From Roseovarius mucosus (GTDB lineage Bacteria; Pseudomonadota; Alphaproteobacteria; Rhodobacterales; Rhodobacteraceae): a DNA stretch of 64,000 nucleotides. A program made the position numbers and the translations under genes. Shown piece after piece: positions 19,442 through 28,009 of this stretch (position 1 is the stretch's first letter; every line of letters starts with the position of its first letter). Where the stretch lies: NCBI RefSeq assembly GCF_002080415.1, contig NZ_CP020474.1:2121501-2185500 (forward strand), read 5' to 3'. The notes under the pieces are model-generated. The model was not told the origin of the DNA. It saw only the letters and a program-made list of their open reading frames with translations, and did not search any database.

Positions 19442-20440
19442 ATGACACTTGGACAGAAAATCGCTTGGGATGATACGATCCTGCCATTCCAACTTGACCG
19501 CGCGGATATTCGCGGGCGGGTGGTGCGCCTTGATGGGGTGCTGGATGGGATTCTGAAACAGCATGATTACCCGCCACAGGTTGAAGCGCTGATTGCGGAA
19601 ATGGCGCTTTTGACGGCGTTGATCGGGCAGACGATCAAGCTGCGGTGGAAGCTGTCGTTGCAGGTGCAGACGCGCGGTGCGGTGCGGATGATTGCCACCG
19701 ATTACTATGGGCCACGCGAGCCGGACGAGCCTGCGCGGATGCGCGCCTATGCCAGTTTCGACGCAGAGCGGCTGAGCCATGCGCGCCCGTTCGATCAGTT
19801 GGGCGAGGGGTATTTCGCCGTGATGCTGGATCAGGGGCAGGGCACCACGCCCTATCAGGGGATTACGCCCATTGCCGGAGAGGCGCTGCGCCACTGTGCC
19901 GAGGCGTATTTTGCCCAGTCCGAGCAGTTGCCCACGCGTTTTGCGCTTAGTTTCGGGAAATCGACAGAGGCGGGCGGTGTGGAGCATTGGCGCGCGGGCG
20001 GTGTCATGTTGCAGCATATGCCCAAGGCGTCGCCCTTTGCCAATGACGGCGGATCGGGCGATGGCGGGCTGTTGCAGCCGCAGGATATTCTGGACGGCGA
20101 CGATGCCGAAAACTGGAACCGCGCCAATGTCTTGCTGGATACGGTCGAGGATCTGGAGTTGATCGGCCCGTCGATTGCGCCAACGGATCTTTTGGTGCGG
20201 CTGTTTCACGAAGAGGGGCCGCGAGTTTTCGATATGCAGGCGGTGCGGTTTGGGTGCACCTGTTCGGAAGAGCGGGTGCGCAGCAGCCTGTCGATCTATT
20301 CTGCACGTGATATTGCGACCATGACCACCGAAGAGGGGATTGTGACCGCCGATTGCCAGTTTTGCGGGGCGCATTACCGGCTGGACCCGGCCACTGTCGG
20401 GTTTGAGGCCAAGGATGACGGGGCGGGGGGCAGTGACTGA
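19442..20440 (+). CDS. hslO: Redox-regulated chaperone Hsp33
   Basis: Holdase chaperone switched on by oxidation; 332 residues, AAAGGA upstream of the ATG. The C-terminal zinc switch is intact, with CTC (CxC) near residue 277 and CQFC (CxxC) near 305. The N-terminal domain shows the family stretch ALIGQTIKLRWKLSLQVQ. Followed by nudL and cca with overlapping ends, suggesting one operon. Confidence 0.96.
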   Translation: MTLGQKIAWDDTILPFQLDRADIRGRVVRLDGVLDGILKQHDYPPQVEALIAEMALLTALIGQTIKLRWKLSLQVQTRGAVRMIATDYYGPREPDEPARMRAYASFDAERLSHARPFDQLGEGYFAVMLDQGQGTTPYQGITPIAGEALRHCAEAYFAQSEQLPTRFALSFGKSTEAGGVEHWRAGGVMLQHMPKASPFANDGGSGDGGLLQPQDILDGDDAENWNRANVLLDTVEDLELIGPSIAPTDLLVRLFHEEGPRVFDMQAVRFGCTCSEERVRSSLSIYSARDIATMTTEEGIVTADCQFCGAHYRLDPATVGFEAKDDGAGGSD

Positions 20441-21020
20441 TCCGCTGGAGCGAGCGCTGCGCGCATTGCGGGCGGCGCGCGCGCCTTCGTCGGATTATGA
20501 TCTAAATCCCGGTGTTGTTTTGCCCGAAGGGCGCAGATTGCGGGCGGCGGCGGTATTGGTGCCGGTGCGCGAGGGGCGCGTGATTCTGACCAAACGGTCC
20601 TCGAAGTTGCGGCATCATCCGGGGCAGATTGCGTTTCCGGGCGGCAAGCAGGATGCGGGTGATCCTGATATCACGGCCACCGCGCTGCGGGAGGCGGAGG
20701 AAGAGATCGGGCTAGACCAGCGCAGCGTCGAGGTGCTGGGGTTCTTGCCCCGGCACGAGACCGTGACCGGCTTTGACGTGACGCCGGTTCTGGCGCGGGT
20801 GCATGGGGCGTTCGAGCCGCGGGCCGAGCAGGGCGAAGTCGATGAGGTGTTCGACGTGCCTTTGGCGCATTTGCTAGAGTTGGGCCGATATAGGGTCGAA
20901 AAGCGCCGCTGGCGGGGGGATTGGCGGCGCTATTATGCGGTGCCCTATGGCCCCTATTACATCTGGGGGGCGACGGCGCGCATTCTGCGTAACCTGGCGG
21001 ATCTGGCGGAGCCGGAATGA
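20433..21020 (+). CDS. nudL: CoA pyrophosphatase (NudL-type NUDIX hydrolase)
   Basis: About 195 residues from the GTG at 20433, which overlaps the hslO stop by 8 bases; an ATG at 20415 is also possible. LTKRSSKLRHHPGQIAFPGG is the UPF0035 coenzyme A-specific motif. It precedes a Nudix box, GGKQDAGDPDITATALREA then EEEIG. Enzymes with both elements hydrolyse CoA and its derivatives to phosphopantetheine and adenosine 3',5'-bisphosphate. cca overlaps its stop (ATGA). Confidence 0.9.
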   Translation: MTDPLERALRALRAARAPSSDYDLNPGVVLPEGRRLRAAAVLVPVREGRVILTKRSSKLRHHPGQIAFPGGKQDAGDPDITATALREAEEEIGLDQRSVEVLGFLPRHETVTGFDVTPVLARVHGAFEPRAEQGEVDEVFDVPLAHLLELGRYRVEKRRWRGDWRRYYAVPYGPYYIWGATARILRNLADLAEPE

Positions 21021-22162
21021 AAGTTTCTGGCGCATGGATCGAGGATAAGGCGACGCAGGCGGTCTGTGCCATGCTGACCGAGGCGGGGTATCAGGCGCTA
21101 TTTGTCGGCGGCTGTGTGCGCAACGCGCTGTTGGAGATGCCGGTGGGGGATATTGATATCGCCACCGATGCCCGGCCCGAGATGGTGATGGAGCTGGCCC
21201 ATGCGGCGGGGCTAAAGCCGGTGCCGACGGGCCTTGAACATGGCACGATTACGGTGGTTTCGGGTCACATTGGCCATGAGGTTACGACCTTTCGCGAGGA
21301 TGTGCAGACCTTTGGTCGTCATGCGGTGGTGGCCTTTGCCAGCGATTTGCGCACCGATGCGCGGCGGCGCGATTTTACGATGAATGCGCTTTATGCCCAG
21401 ACTGATGGTGCCGTGGTCGATCCTTTGGGCGGGTTGGAGGATTTGCGCGCGCGGCGGGTGCGATTTATCGAGGATGCCGATCAACGGATTCGCGAGGACT
21501 ATCTGCGTATTCTGCGGTTTTTCAGGTTTCATGCCTGGTATGGTGATCCCGAAGGCGGGCTTGATGCCGAGGGGTTGGCGGCCTGTGCTGGCAATGTCGA
21601 AGGGATTGTTGGGCTGTCGCGCGAGCGTGTGGGGGCGGAAATGCGCAAGCTGCTCGCCGCACCTGACCCGGCACCGTCTGTGGCCGCGATGCAGGCGACG
21701 GGAGTGTTGGCTGCGGTTCTGCCGGGAAGCGATGCGCGCGCCTTGCCGCTGTTGGTGCATCTGGAATCAGAGACAAACACAGCCCCAGACGCGATTCTAC
21801 GGTTGGCCGCGCTGGGGGGTGAGGCGGCTGCGGAGCGGTTGCGCCTGTCGCGGGCAGAGGCGCGGCGGCTGGATAGTTTGAGGGGCGCGGCGGCAGACAT
21901 GATGCACGCGGCAGAGTTGGGCTATCGCCACGGGTTCGCGGAGGGGCGCGCGATCTTGCTGTTGCGCGCGGCGCTGCTGGAAAACCCCTGGCAGGCGCGC
22001 GATGCCGAGGATTTGGCGAAAGGGGCCAAGGCAAGGTTTCCAGTGACAGCGGCAGACCTGATGCCAGAGTATACCGGCCCCGCGTTGGGTGAACGGTTGC
22101 ACGCGTTGGAGCGGCGCTGGATCGAGTCGGGGTTTGCGCTGACACGCGACGATCTGCTGTGA
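21017..22162 (+). CDS. cca: CCA tRNA nucleotidyltransferase / poly(A) polymerase family
   Basis: Class II nucleotidyltransferase, 381 residues. LFVGGCVRNALLEMPVGDIDIATDA carries the GG and DxD catalytic elements near residues 29-55. RRRDFTMNALY and EDYLRILRFFRFHAWYG are the further signatures of the head and neck. No HD domain is obvious. It may add the CCA end to tRNAs that lack it or act as a repair enzyme; the tRNA-Thr in this window encodes its own CCA. Start codon overlaps the nudL stop (ATGA). Confidence 0.93.
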   Translation: MKVSGAWIEDKATQAVCAMLTEAGYQALFVGGCVRNALLEMPVGDIDIATDARPEMVMELAHAAGLKPVPTGLEHGTITVVSGHIGHEVTTFREDVQTFGRHAVVAFASDLRTDARRRDFTMNALYAQTDGAVVDPLGGLEDLRARRVRFIEDADQRIREDYLRILRFFRFHAWYGDPEGGLDAEGLAACAGNVEGIVGLSRERVGAEMRKLLAAPDPAPSVAAMQATGVLAAVLPGSDARALPLLVHLESETNTAPDAILRLAALGGEAAAERLRLSRAEARRLDSLRGAAADMMHAAELGYRHGFAEGRAILLLRAALLENPWQARDAEDLAKGAKARFPVTAADLMPEYTGPALGERLHALERRWIESGFALTRDDLL

Positions 22163-22204
22163 GCGGGCTTTTATAGCGGCGCGGCGCGGGGTAAAGGCGC
22201 AGGC

Positions 22205-23428
22205 ATGAGCGAGCATGACATCATACGGTTGGGGCATCAGGGCGACGGCATTGCCGAGGGGCCGGTGTACGCACCTCTGACCCTGCCCGGTGAGCGGGTT
22301 TCGGGCACTTTGAACGGTCAAACCCTGACCGATGTGCGCATTCTTTTGCCATCCTCGGATCGGGTGAGCGCGCCCTGTCGGCATTTCCGATCCTGTGGCG
22401 GATGTCAGGTGCAACATGCGTCAGACGGGTTTGTTGCGTCGTGGAAGCAAGAGGTGGTGCGCGCGGCGATGGCAGCGCATGGCATCGTGGCTGAATTTCA
22501 GCCGATCCATATTTCGCCACCGCGATCCCGTCGGCGGGCAACATTTGCTGCAAAACGCACGAAAAAGGGGGCGATGGCCGGGTTTCATGCCCGTGGCAGC
22601 GATGTGATCATTGAGGTCCCTGATTGCCATCTGCTGCATCCCGAGGTGATGCGCGGCCTTAGCGTGGCCTGTGATCTGGCCGAGACAGGCACGAGCCGGA
22701 AGGCGGCGCTGGCGGTCAGCGTCACGCGGTCTTTGGTTGGGTTGGATGTGGCGGTTACGGATGGCAAGCCGCTGGATGGACCGCTGCGGATTGCGCTGGC
22801 GGCGTTGGCTGAGCGGCATGATCTGGCGCGGCTGGCCTGGGAGGACGAGGTTGTGGTGACGCGGCGCGCGCCGGTGCAGGTGTTTGGCGGGGCACGGGTT
22901 GTGCCGCCGCCGGGTGCATTCCTGCAAGCCACGGCAGAGGGTGAAGCGGCGCTTTTGGCGCAAACAGAGACTATTTTGGCGGGGGCGCGGCGGATCGTTG
23001 ATCTTTTTGCTGGCTGCGGCACCTTTGCCCTGCCTTTGGCGCAGCGGGCGCAAGTACATGCGGTTGAGGGGGAGGCCGAGATGCTGGCGGCGCTGGATGC
23101 CGGACGGCGTGGGGCTGCGGGGCTCTATCCGCTGAGCACAGAGGCGCGTGATCTTTTTCGTCGACCGCTCTTGGCGGATGAGTTGGCGCGCTATGACGGG
23201 GCGGTGATTGATCCGCCGCGTGCCGGCGCCGAGGCGCAGATTGCCGAGATTGCCCGCGCGCGCCTGCCCCGGCTGGCCTATGTGTCCTGCAATCCGGTGA
23301 CATTTGCCCGAGACGCCAAGACCCTGATTGCGGCGGGCTATGTGATGGGTCCGGTGCGGGTGGTGGATCAATTCCGTTGGTCGGCGCATGTGGAATTGGT
23401 GGCCGGATTCACACTGAATAAGGCGTGA
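22205..23428 (+). CDS. RNA m5U methyltransferase, TrmA/RlmC/RlmD family
   Basis: 407 residues. An N-terminal iron-sulfur site is suggested by CRHFRSCGGCQVQH near residue 59. The SAM-binding motif IVDLFAGCGTFALPLAQ lies near residue 261, DPPRAG near 338, and YVSCNPVTFARDAKTL carries the catalytic Cys. The N-terminal TRAM domain looks short (GHQGDGIAEG...PGERV). Which uridine (tRNA U54 or 23S rRNA) is targeted cannot be read from the sequence. It starts 42 bases after cca. Confidence 0.9.
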   Translation: MSEHDIIRLGHQGDGIAEGPVYAPLTLPGERVSGTLNGQTLTDVRILLPSSDRVSAPCRHFRSCGGCQVQHASDGFVASWKQEVVRAAMAAHGIVAEFQPIHISPPRSRRRATFAAKRTKKGAMAGFHARGSDVIIEVPDCHLLHPEVMRGLSVACDLAETGTSRKAALAVSVTRSLVGLDVAVTDGKPLDGPLRIALAALAERHDLARLAWEDEVVVTRRAPVQVFGGARVVPPPGAFLQATAEGEAALLAQTETILAGARRIVDLFAGCGTFALPLAQRAQVHAVEGEAEMLAALDAGRRGAAGLYPLSTEARDLFRRPLLADELARYDGAVIDPPRAGAEAQIAEIARARLPRLAYVSCNPVTFARDAKTLIAAGYVMGPVRVVDQFRWSAHVELVAGFTLNKA

Positions 23429-23501
23429 ACGGAGCAATTTTTCTACCAAGCCCCGCATTTTTTTTGGTATTAGAATCACGAGCAGTGAGCGGATAAAAAC
23501 A

Positions 23502-24005
23502 ATGAAATCTAACAGACGGTTCGTGTTGCTGGCGGGGCTGAGCGCCTTGGCAGCGTGTAGCAGGCAGGATTCTAAATTTCGCACCTATCGTGGCCCCGAT
23601 GTGACGCGGGTGATTGTCAACAAGGGTGAGCGAGAGATGTTTCTCTTGCATCACAATCGCACGCTGGAGCGGTACAAGGTTGATCTTGGCTTTTCGCCTT
23701 CGGGGCATAAGCAATTCGAGGGGGATGGGCGCACGCCCGAGGGCGAGTATCACATCGACCGGCGCAATCCCAACAGTTCGTTTCATCTGTCGCTTGGGAT
23801 TTCCTATCCCAATGAGGCGGATATTGCCTATGCCAAGGCCTTGGGCAAATCACCGGGTGGAGATATCTTCATCCATGGCGAGCCGAACGCACTGGCCTTT
23901 TTAAGCCCAGATTGGACGGCTGGCTGTATCTCGGTCAAGAATCGCGAGATGGAGGATGTCTATGCCATGGTCCGTGACGGGACGCCGATCACGATTAATG
24001 CGTGA
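23502..24005 (+). CDS. L,D-transpeptidase, lipoprotein (YkuD domain)
   Basis: 167 residues. The N-terminus is a lipoprotein signal peptide with lipobox LAAC at residues 16-19. The YkuD catalytic motif is present: FIHGEPN near residue 124, then TAGCISVKN with the nucleophilic Cys near residue 146. It would form or edit 3-3 crosslinks, or attach proteins, in peptidoglycan from the outer face of the inner membrane or the outer-membrane side. The stop codon abuts the stop of the convergent CAP gene with no spacer. Confidence 0.9.
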   Translation: MKSNRRFVLLAGLSALAACSRQDSKFRTYRGPDVTRVIVNKGEREMFLLHHNRTLERYKVDLGFSPSGHKQFEGDGRTPEGEYHIDRRNPNSSFHLSLGISYPNEADIAYAKALGKSPGGDIFIHGEPNALAFLSPDWTAGCISVKNREMEDVYAMVRDGTPITINA

Positions 24006-24518
24006 TCAGGTGCCGAGGATCATTGTCCACCAGATCTTGCCGCCATCCTCTTGAAGCCAGGAAAAGCCCATTTTGCGCGCCTCGGGAGAGAGGATCACGC
24101 GGCGCGTGCCCTCTTGTTCCATCCAAGCGGCGAGGGTTTGAAGCTCTGTCTCGTAGGTTTCCGAGATGGTTTCGCCGACGAGGGAGCCAGAATATCCAAC
24201 GCGACGCACGCGGTCGAGCGGCGAGGAGCCATCTGAGCCAAAGTGCCAGGGGCGATTCTGCACCGACATATCGCGCGAATGGGTTGCGGCGGCGGCGGTG
24301 AGGGCAGAATCAAGTGTGAGCGGCGGCTGACCGGCGGCCTGACGCAGAGAATTGACCGAATCGAGCATGCGGAACTGCACCTCGGAGGTCTGGCCCGCTG
24401 CGATTCGGTAGACACGCGGCAGCGGTTTGCCATCCGAGCCCAATTGTGGTGGGGGCGGTGCGGCGCAGGCGGAAAGAGCCAAAAGAGCCGAGACCAACAG
24501 GATGTAGAGACGCGCCAT
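24006..24518 (-). CDS. CAP-domain (SCP/PR-1) lipoprotein
   Basis: 170 residues with a lipoprotein signal (lipobox LSAC, Cys about residue 18). The CAP pattern is visible in SVNSLRQAAGQPPLTLDSALTAAAATHSRDM, then the Ser/Gly-rich segment WHFGSDGSSPLDRV, and GETISETY. These match the conserved His/Glu region of bacterial CAP proteins, whose role is unclear (cell wall or lipid binding, possible protease). Set between two L,D-transpeptidase genes, so an envelope function is plausible. Confidence 0.82.
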   Translation of the reverse strand: MARLYILLVSALLALSACAAPPPPQLGSDGKPLPRVYRIAAGQTSEVQFRMLDSVNSLRQAAGQPPLTLDSALTAAAATHSRDMSVQNRPWHFGSDGSSPLDRVRRVGYSGSLVGETISETYETELQTLAAWMEQEGTRRVILSPEARKMGFSWLQEDGGKIWWTMILGT

Positions 24519-24688
24519 GATGCAGAACCACCCGAAAATTGTTTAGACCTCTGCTTTAGCCCGGCTTGCGTTGCGATTCAAACCCACATGCGCAGAACAT
24601 CGCGCGTTGTGACTTTCTTGATTTGCGGCGGAAATCTTGGCACCCTATACCTTACGGATCATCGGCTTGCCTGACTGGAGTTTCTCAC

Positions 24689-25294
24689 ATGACCCATGAC
24701 TCTCGGATTTCGTGGAACCGGCGCACGTTTCTGACCGGAGCAGCGGCGTTGCTGGGTGCCCCGGCACTTGCGCAAGGTGTGGACGGTGCGGATACCGTCG
24801 AACTGGAGCGTGGCCTAGAAGAAGAAACGGTGCGGCGCAATATTTCCGGGTTCCGGATGCTGGATTGGCGGCCCTATTTTTCGAACCTGAACAACGGGGC
24901 TATTCTGGTCGATATCGACTCGCGCGCGGTGCATTTCTGGAGCGCGGATCAGTCGGTTTATAAACTTTACCCATCCTCGGTGCCGCTGACCGACGATTTG
25001 ACGCGGCGTGGCCGCACATCGGTGGTGCAAAAGGTGGAGGGGCCAAGCTGGCGCCCGACGCCCTCGATGCTCAAGCGCAATCCGGAATGGCCGGCCTTTG
25101 TGCCGCCGGGGCCGGATAATCCGCTGGGCACCCACGCGCTTTATCTGAGTTGGACCTATTACCGCATTCACGGCACCCATGACACGCGCAAGATTGGGCG
25201 GCGGTCGTCGAATGGCTGTGTCGGACTTTACAACGAGCACATCGCGGAATTGTTCTCTTTGACCAAGGTTGGCACGCAGGTGTTGCTAATTTGA
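24689..25294 (+). CDS. L,D-transpeptidase, Tat-exported (ErfK/YbiS-type)
   Basis: 201 residues from the ATG at 24689, with TGGAG upstream. The N-terminus has a twin-arginine signal (WNRRTFLTGAAAL) ending at ALAQ, so the enzyme is exported folded. The catalytic region YRIHGTHD then RRSSNGCVGLYN carries the YkuD His and Cys near residues 162 and 178. It is the second L,D-transpeptidase within 1.3 kb and is not closely similar to the first, so not a recent tandem copy. Divergent from the CAP gene. Confidence 0.9.
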   Translation: MTHDSRISWNRRTFLTGAAALLGAPALAQGVDGADTVELERGLEEETVRRNISGFRMLDWRPYFSNLNNGAILVDIDSRAVHFWSADQSVYKLYPSSVPLTDDLTRRGRTSVVQKVEGPSWRPTPSMLKRNPEWPAFVPPGPDNPLGTHALYLSWTYYRIHGTHDTRKIGRRSSNGCVGLYNEHIAELFSLTKVGTQVLLI

Positions 25295-25392
25295 CGAAAA
25301 AGAGGCGATTTGTTGGGTGGCGGACCCAAGATAGAATTGCAATCGCTCTGGATTGCTGATTAGAAAATCTTACGAGGTTAAGTCTTGGGTGC

Positions 25393-25422
25393 TTGGCGTT
25401 GTATATTGCAACGTCATGCCAA
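25393..25422. repeat. Imperfect inverted repeat upstream of the 62-residue peptide gene
   Basis: TTGGCGTTG at 25393-25401 can pair with CAACG...GCCAA ending at 25422, with a four-base bulge (TCAT) in the right arm. It ends 17 bases before the ATG at 25439. It could be an operator or a 5'-UTR stem; nothing more can be said from sequence. Confidence 0.35.
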
Positions 25423-25438
25423 AATCTGGAGGATAATC

Positions 25439-25627
25439 ATGAAGAAACTCGTTCTCGCTGCTGCCCTGAGCGCCGCTGCTTCGACCGCTTTTGCAGGCAA
25501 CCTGTCGGAGCCCGTTATCGAGGCACCGGTCGTTGTTGAAGAAACCGCTGCAAGCTCGTCCGCCGCTGGCGTTTGGGTTCCGCTGGTTCTGCTGGCAATC
25601 GTCGCGGCTGTTATCGCTGCTGACTAA
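25439..25627 (+). CDS. Small exported membrane-anchored peptide of unknown function
   Basis: 62 residues from the ATG at 25439, with GGAGG 8 bases upstream. The N-terminus is a clear signal peptide (MKKLVLAAALSAAASTAFA, cleaved before GNLSEP). A short acidic, Pro/Val-rich spacer (EPVIEAPVVVEE) follows, then a C-terminal hydrophobic helix (VWVPLVLLAIVAAVIA) ending in AD. The mature part is therefore only about 43 residues with one membrane segment. A textbook terminator follows 24 bases after the stop, so it is a monocistronic and probably well-expressed transcript. Function not recognised. Confidence 0.82.
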   Translation: MKKLVLAAALSAAASTAFAGNLSEPVIEAPVVVEETAASSSAAGVWVPLVLLAIVAAVIAAD

Positions 25628-25651
25628 GTCCGGCAACGGCACCAAAAGAAA

Positions 25652-25680
25652 AGGCAGTGGGAAACCACTGCCTTTTTTTG
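25652..25680 (+). terminator. Rho-independent terminator after the small peptide gene
   Basis: AGGCAGTGG (25652-25660), loop GAAA, CCACTGCCT (25665-25673), followed by a run of T. A perfect 9-bp stem with a GNRA-type loop; the clearest intrinsic terminator in the window. Confidence 0.93.
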
Positions 25681-25713
25681 TGCCTGATTGGGATTGGTCC
25701 CAGACATGGGCAG

Positions 25714-26694
25714 TTACTCTGTCCGACTTTGCGCAGCGCGGTCAAACCACCTAAGTTGCTCAGCCACGCATGGGGTTAGCGGGTGATCTATCGAGGGTAG
25801 GTAAGAGCGCAGCGATGCCAGTGATGCGAGTTCGGCCTTGTCCAGCCCCGGTGTCACAAAGGAATGGCGTCGCATGAGCATCGCGGCGCGAAACGCCAAT
25901 TCAGCCAGAAAAACCTCATCGCTGGTGGGTTTGAATGTCGACATCATCCGCCGCATCCGAACCTCAAACGCGTGGCAATGTCTATTCCAAGCGTTCAAAC
26001 GGTCTTCTACCGCCCAGTCTATGGTGCGGGCCTTTGAGGCAGACATGCGTTCTTGTGGCTGAAAGACCCGTTTGCGATAGAGCGCTTTTGGAACATGAAT
26101 TACTGGCCCGGCCTCTAGAAGACCGAGGGCGTATTCCGCCTCGACTGCAAATCCGCCCCATAAATCTGTTGGGAAGCCTTGGGTCACTGCGACGGCGCTT
26201 TGGCGCGTCACGCCGCGCCACGGCATGGCATGGGCCCCCTGCACCATAAAGCGGATCAGATGTGTCATCCGATCCTCGCCCTGCGGCAAGGCCACCGATC
26301 TAAATCCGGTAGTCCCATTGGCGTCAAACATCGTCATATCGCCATAAGCAACCGATGCCTTTTGGTGTTCAGAGACCAAAGGAAAGAACGTTGCGAGATA
26401 GTCGGGCGCCCAAATGTCGTCATGGGGGAGCGGGGCATAGAACGGGGTTTCTACCCGCTGCAGCAGCGCGTTGAAGTTTCCGGCCCATCCCAGACGTCGG
26501 GGATTGGTAGAGATATTCACGCGCGGATCGTCGCGAAACGGCTCTAGCGCCGCCTCTGTGCTGTCTTTATCCCCTTCGGATGGGTCGATCGCGATCTCGA
26601 TACGAAAATCATCGAAACTTTGCGCCAAGACGGAGGACACCGTTTCGCCGATGAAGGCACCGGCCTGATAGGCGGGAATACATACGGTGATCAC
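25714..26694 (-). CDS. Family 2 glycosyltransferase
   Basis: 326 residues. GT-A fold start MITVCIPAYQAGAFIGETVSSVL, then the nucleotide-sugar/metal region with PHDDIW near residue 92 (the DXD-like motif). It lacks membrane segments, so it is cytoplasmic or peripheral. The gene overlaps the upstream FAD-oxidoreductase gene by 4 bases (ATGA), so the two are translationally coupled. Acceptor and donor are unknown; cell-surface glycan or a glycosylated small molecule are both possible. Confidence 0.88.
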   Translation of the reverse strand: MITVCIPAYQAGAFIGETVSSVLAQSFDDFRIEIAIDPSEGDKDSTEAALEPFRDDPRVNISTNPRRLGWAGNFNALLQRVETPFYAPLPHDDIWAPDYLATFFPLVSEHQKASVAYGDMTMFDANGTTGFRSVALPQGEDRMTHLIRFMVQGAHAMPWRGVTRQSAVAVTQGFPTDLWGGFAVEAEYALGLLEAGPVIHVPKALYRKRVFQPQERMSASKARTIDWAVEDRLNAWNRHCHAFEVRMRRMMSTFKPTSDEVFLAELAFRAAMLMRRHSFVTPGLDKAELASLASLRSYLPSIDHPLTPCVAEQLRWFDRAAQSRTE

Positions 26695-27941
26695 GCATCA
26701 AGCCCCATCTCAGACAACACGCGCAAAGCTGCCTCTTCTCCGTATTTCGGTGCCATAACGTATTTGCCGGTGTTGATCGAGTGATACCTTGGCAGGCTTG
26801 TCACACCTATTTCTGCCCGGCTGTGCAATCCGCTGTTGGGATCGGTGATGCCAGAGGTGCCCCAGGCTGAAATGTATCCGCCCCGCACCTCGAAATCGTT
26901 TGTATACTCCGCAAGCGCGTTACCGTAGCCGGGCATATAGCGCGCGAGGGCCGCGATACTTTGTTCGGTGATGTGCCGGGCTGTGCTGGGCGTTATGCAG
27001 ACCGGTGCCGGATCAGGTGCCAGCGCGACTTCGCTTTTCAACATGCCTGCCGGATACCAGCTTGCGTAAACCCTGTCTCCGTATGCGACCGTGTCGCCGT
27101 ATTCGCCAATGACAAAGGTCACGTTGGGTGTGCGCTCTGCAAGGTCTTCGCTCTGAAGATGCAAGCCGCATTTGAAGCGATGCAAGGCTTGGCGCGGTGG
27201 CGACAGGTTTAGATACTGGTCAAGCCGCAGCCGCTGTTCCCAGCTTGCGTTGATGACTGCGCCGAATTTCTCGCGCAGGCCATCGGCCCCCCATGTTATC
27301 ACCAAGTGATCATCTTCGCGGGTGATCCCTGTGACTTCGGCCTTTGTCCGCGCTTCCACCAGAGGCTGCGCGCCAAGGGCAGATAACAAAAAGGGCCGTT
27401 TCGTCCTTGGAGAGCTTGCAAGCTCGTTGGTTTCCCATGCGGCCGAAATTTCGGTCGTGTCGAAGAGGGCGCCCAATTCGCTGGCGTTAAGAGGGCGCAA
27501 GCGCAGGTCGCGTTTGCATATCAGGTCCGCTCCGCAAGAATCGGCTTCCTCCTGAGTCTGCGCGAGATGGGCTGCGACCCCGTCCTTGGGCACCATGCTG
27601 TCACGCGGGCAGGCGTAGAGAAACGGTTTTTCTGACAGTCCGAGACCGGCCTCGGGTATCCAGCGAGTCAAGATTGGCCGAAAACGCACCGCCCCTGAGA
27701 GAAGCCGCCGCGTTGTCGTATGGCTGGAATCGAGCACATAGGTATATCCTAGGTGGATTTTGCCCTCGCACACGGCACTTGCACCGGAAAAGAGCGTTTC
27801 ATTGCGCTCGAACAGCACCACCCGGAGCCCGGCATCCGCAAGGCGCATCGCTGCTGTTATGCCTGCAAGCCCGCTTCCGATCACTGCAACCGGGCCGCCC
27901 GTGATCGTCGCGCTGCGATACGACATCTTTACCCTCGCCAT
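26691..27941 (-). CDS. FAD-dependent oxidoreductase (DAO-type)
   Basis: 416 residues. The N-terminal dinucleotide-binding motif VAVIGSGLAGITAAMRLADAG lies at about 18-38, followed by VVLFER, whose acidic residue binds the FAD ribose. The rest fits the D-amino-acid-oxidase/GlcD-like fold, but no substrate signature is recognised. An ATG at 27926 is a possible alternative start. It forms a two-gene operon with the glycosyltransferase; together they look like an accessory pair inserted between the small-peptide gene and hemH. Confidence 0.82.
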   Translation of the reverse strand: MARVKMSYRSATITGGPVAVIGSGLAGITAAMRLADAGLRVVLFERNETLFSGASAVCEGKIHLGYTYVLDSSHTTTRRLLSGAVRFRPILTRWIPEAGLGLSEKPFLYACPRDSMVPKDGVAAHLAQTQEEADSCGADLICKRDLRLRPLNASELGALFDTTEISAAWETNELASSPRTKRPFLLSALGAQPLVEARTKAEVTGITREDDHLVITWGADGLREKFGAVINASWEQRLRLDQYLNLSPPRQALHRFKCGLHLQSEDLAERTPNVTFVIGEYGDTVAYGDRVYASWYPAGMLKSEVALAPDPAPVCITPSTARHITEQSIAALARYMPGYGNALAEYTNDFEVRGGYISAWGTSGITDPNSGLHSRAEIGVTSLPRYHSINTGKYVMAPKYGEEAALRVLSEMGLDA

Positions 27942-28009
27942 AAAAGAGGCAGTTCAGGTGGGACCACCAAGATCACCGCATCCGGGCACTGCCAAGGGGC
28001 GGGCTAGCT

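Noticed and set aside
19214..20374. 386-codon minus-strand frame opposite hslO
   Set aside because: Antisense to an intact Hsp33 gene with all four zinc Cys; Arg/His/Pro-rich translation typical of a shadow.
22421..23584. 387-codon minus-strand frame opposite the RNA methyltransferase
   Set aside because: The plus-strand gene has clear motifs; the shadow frame has none.
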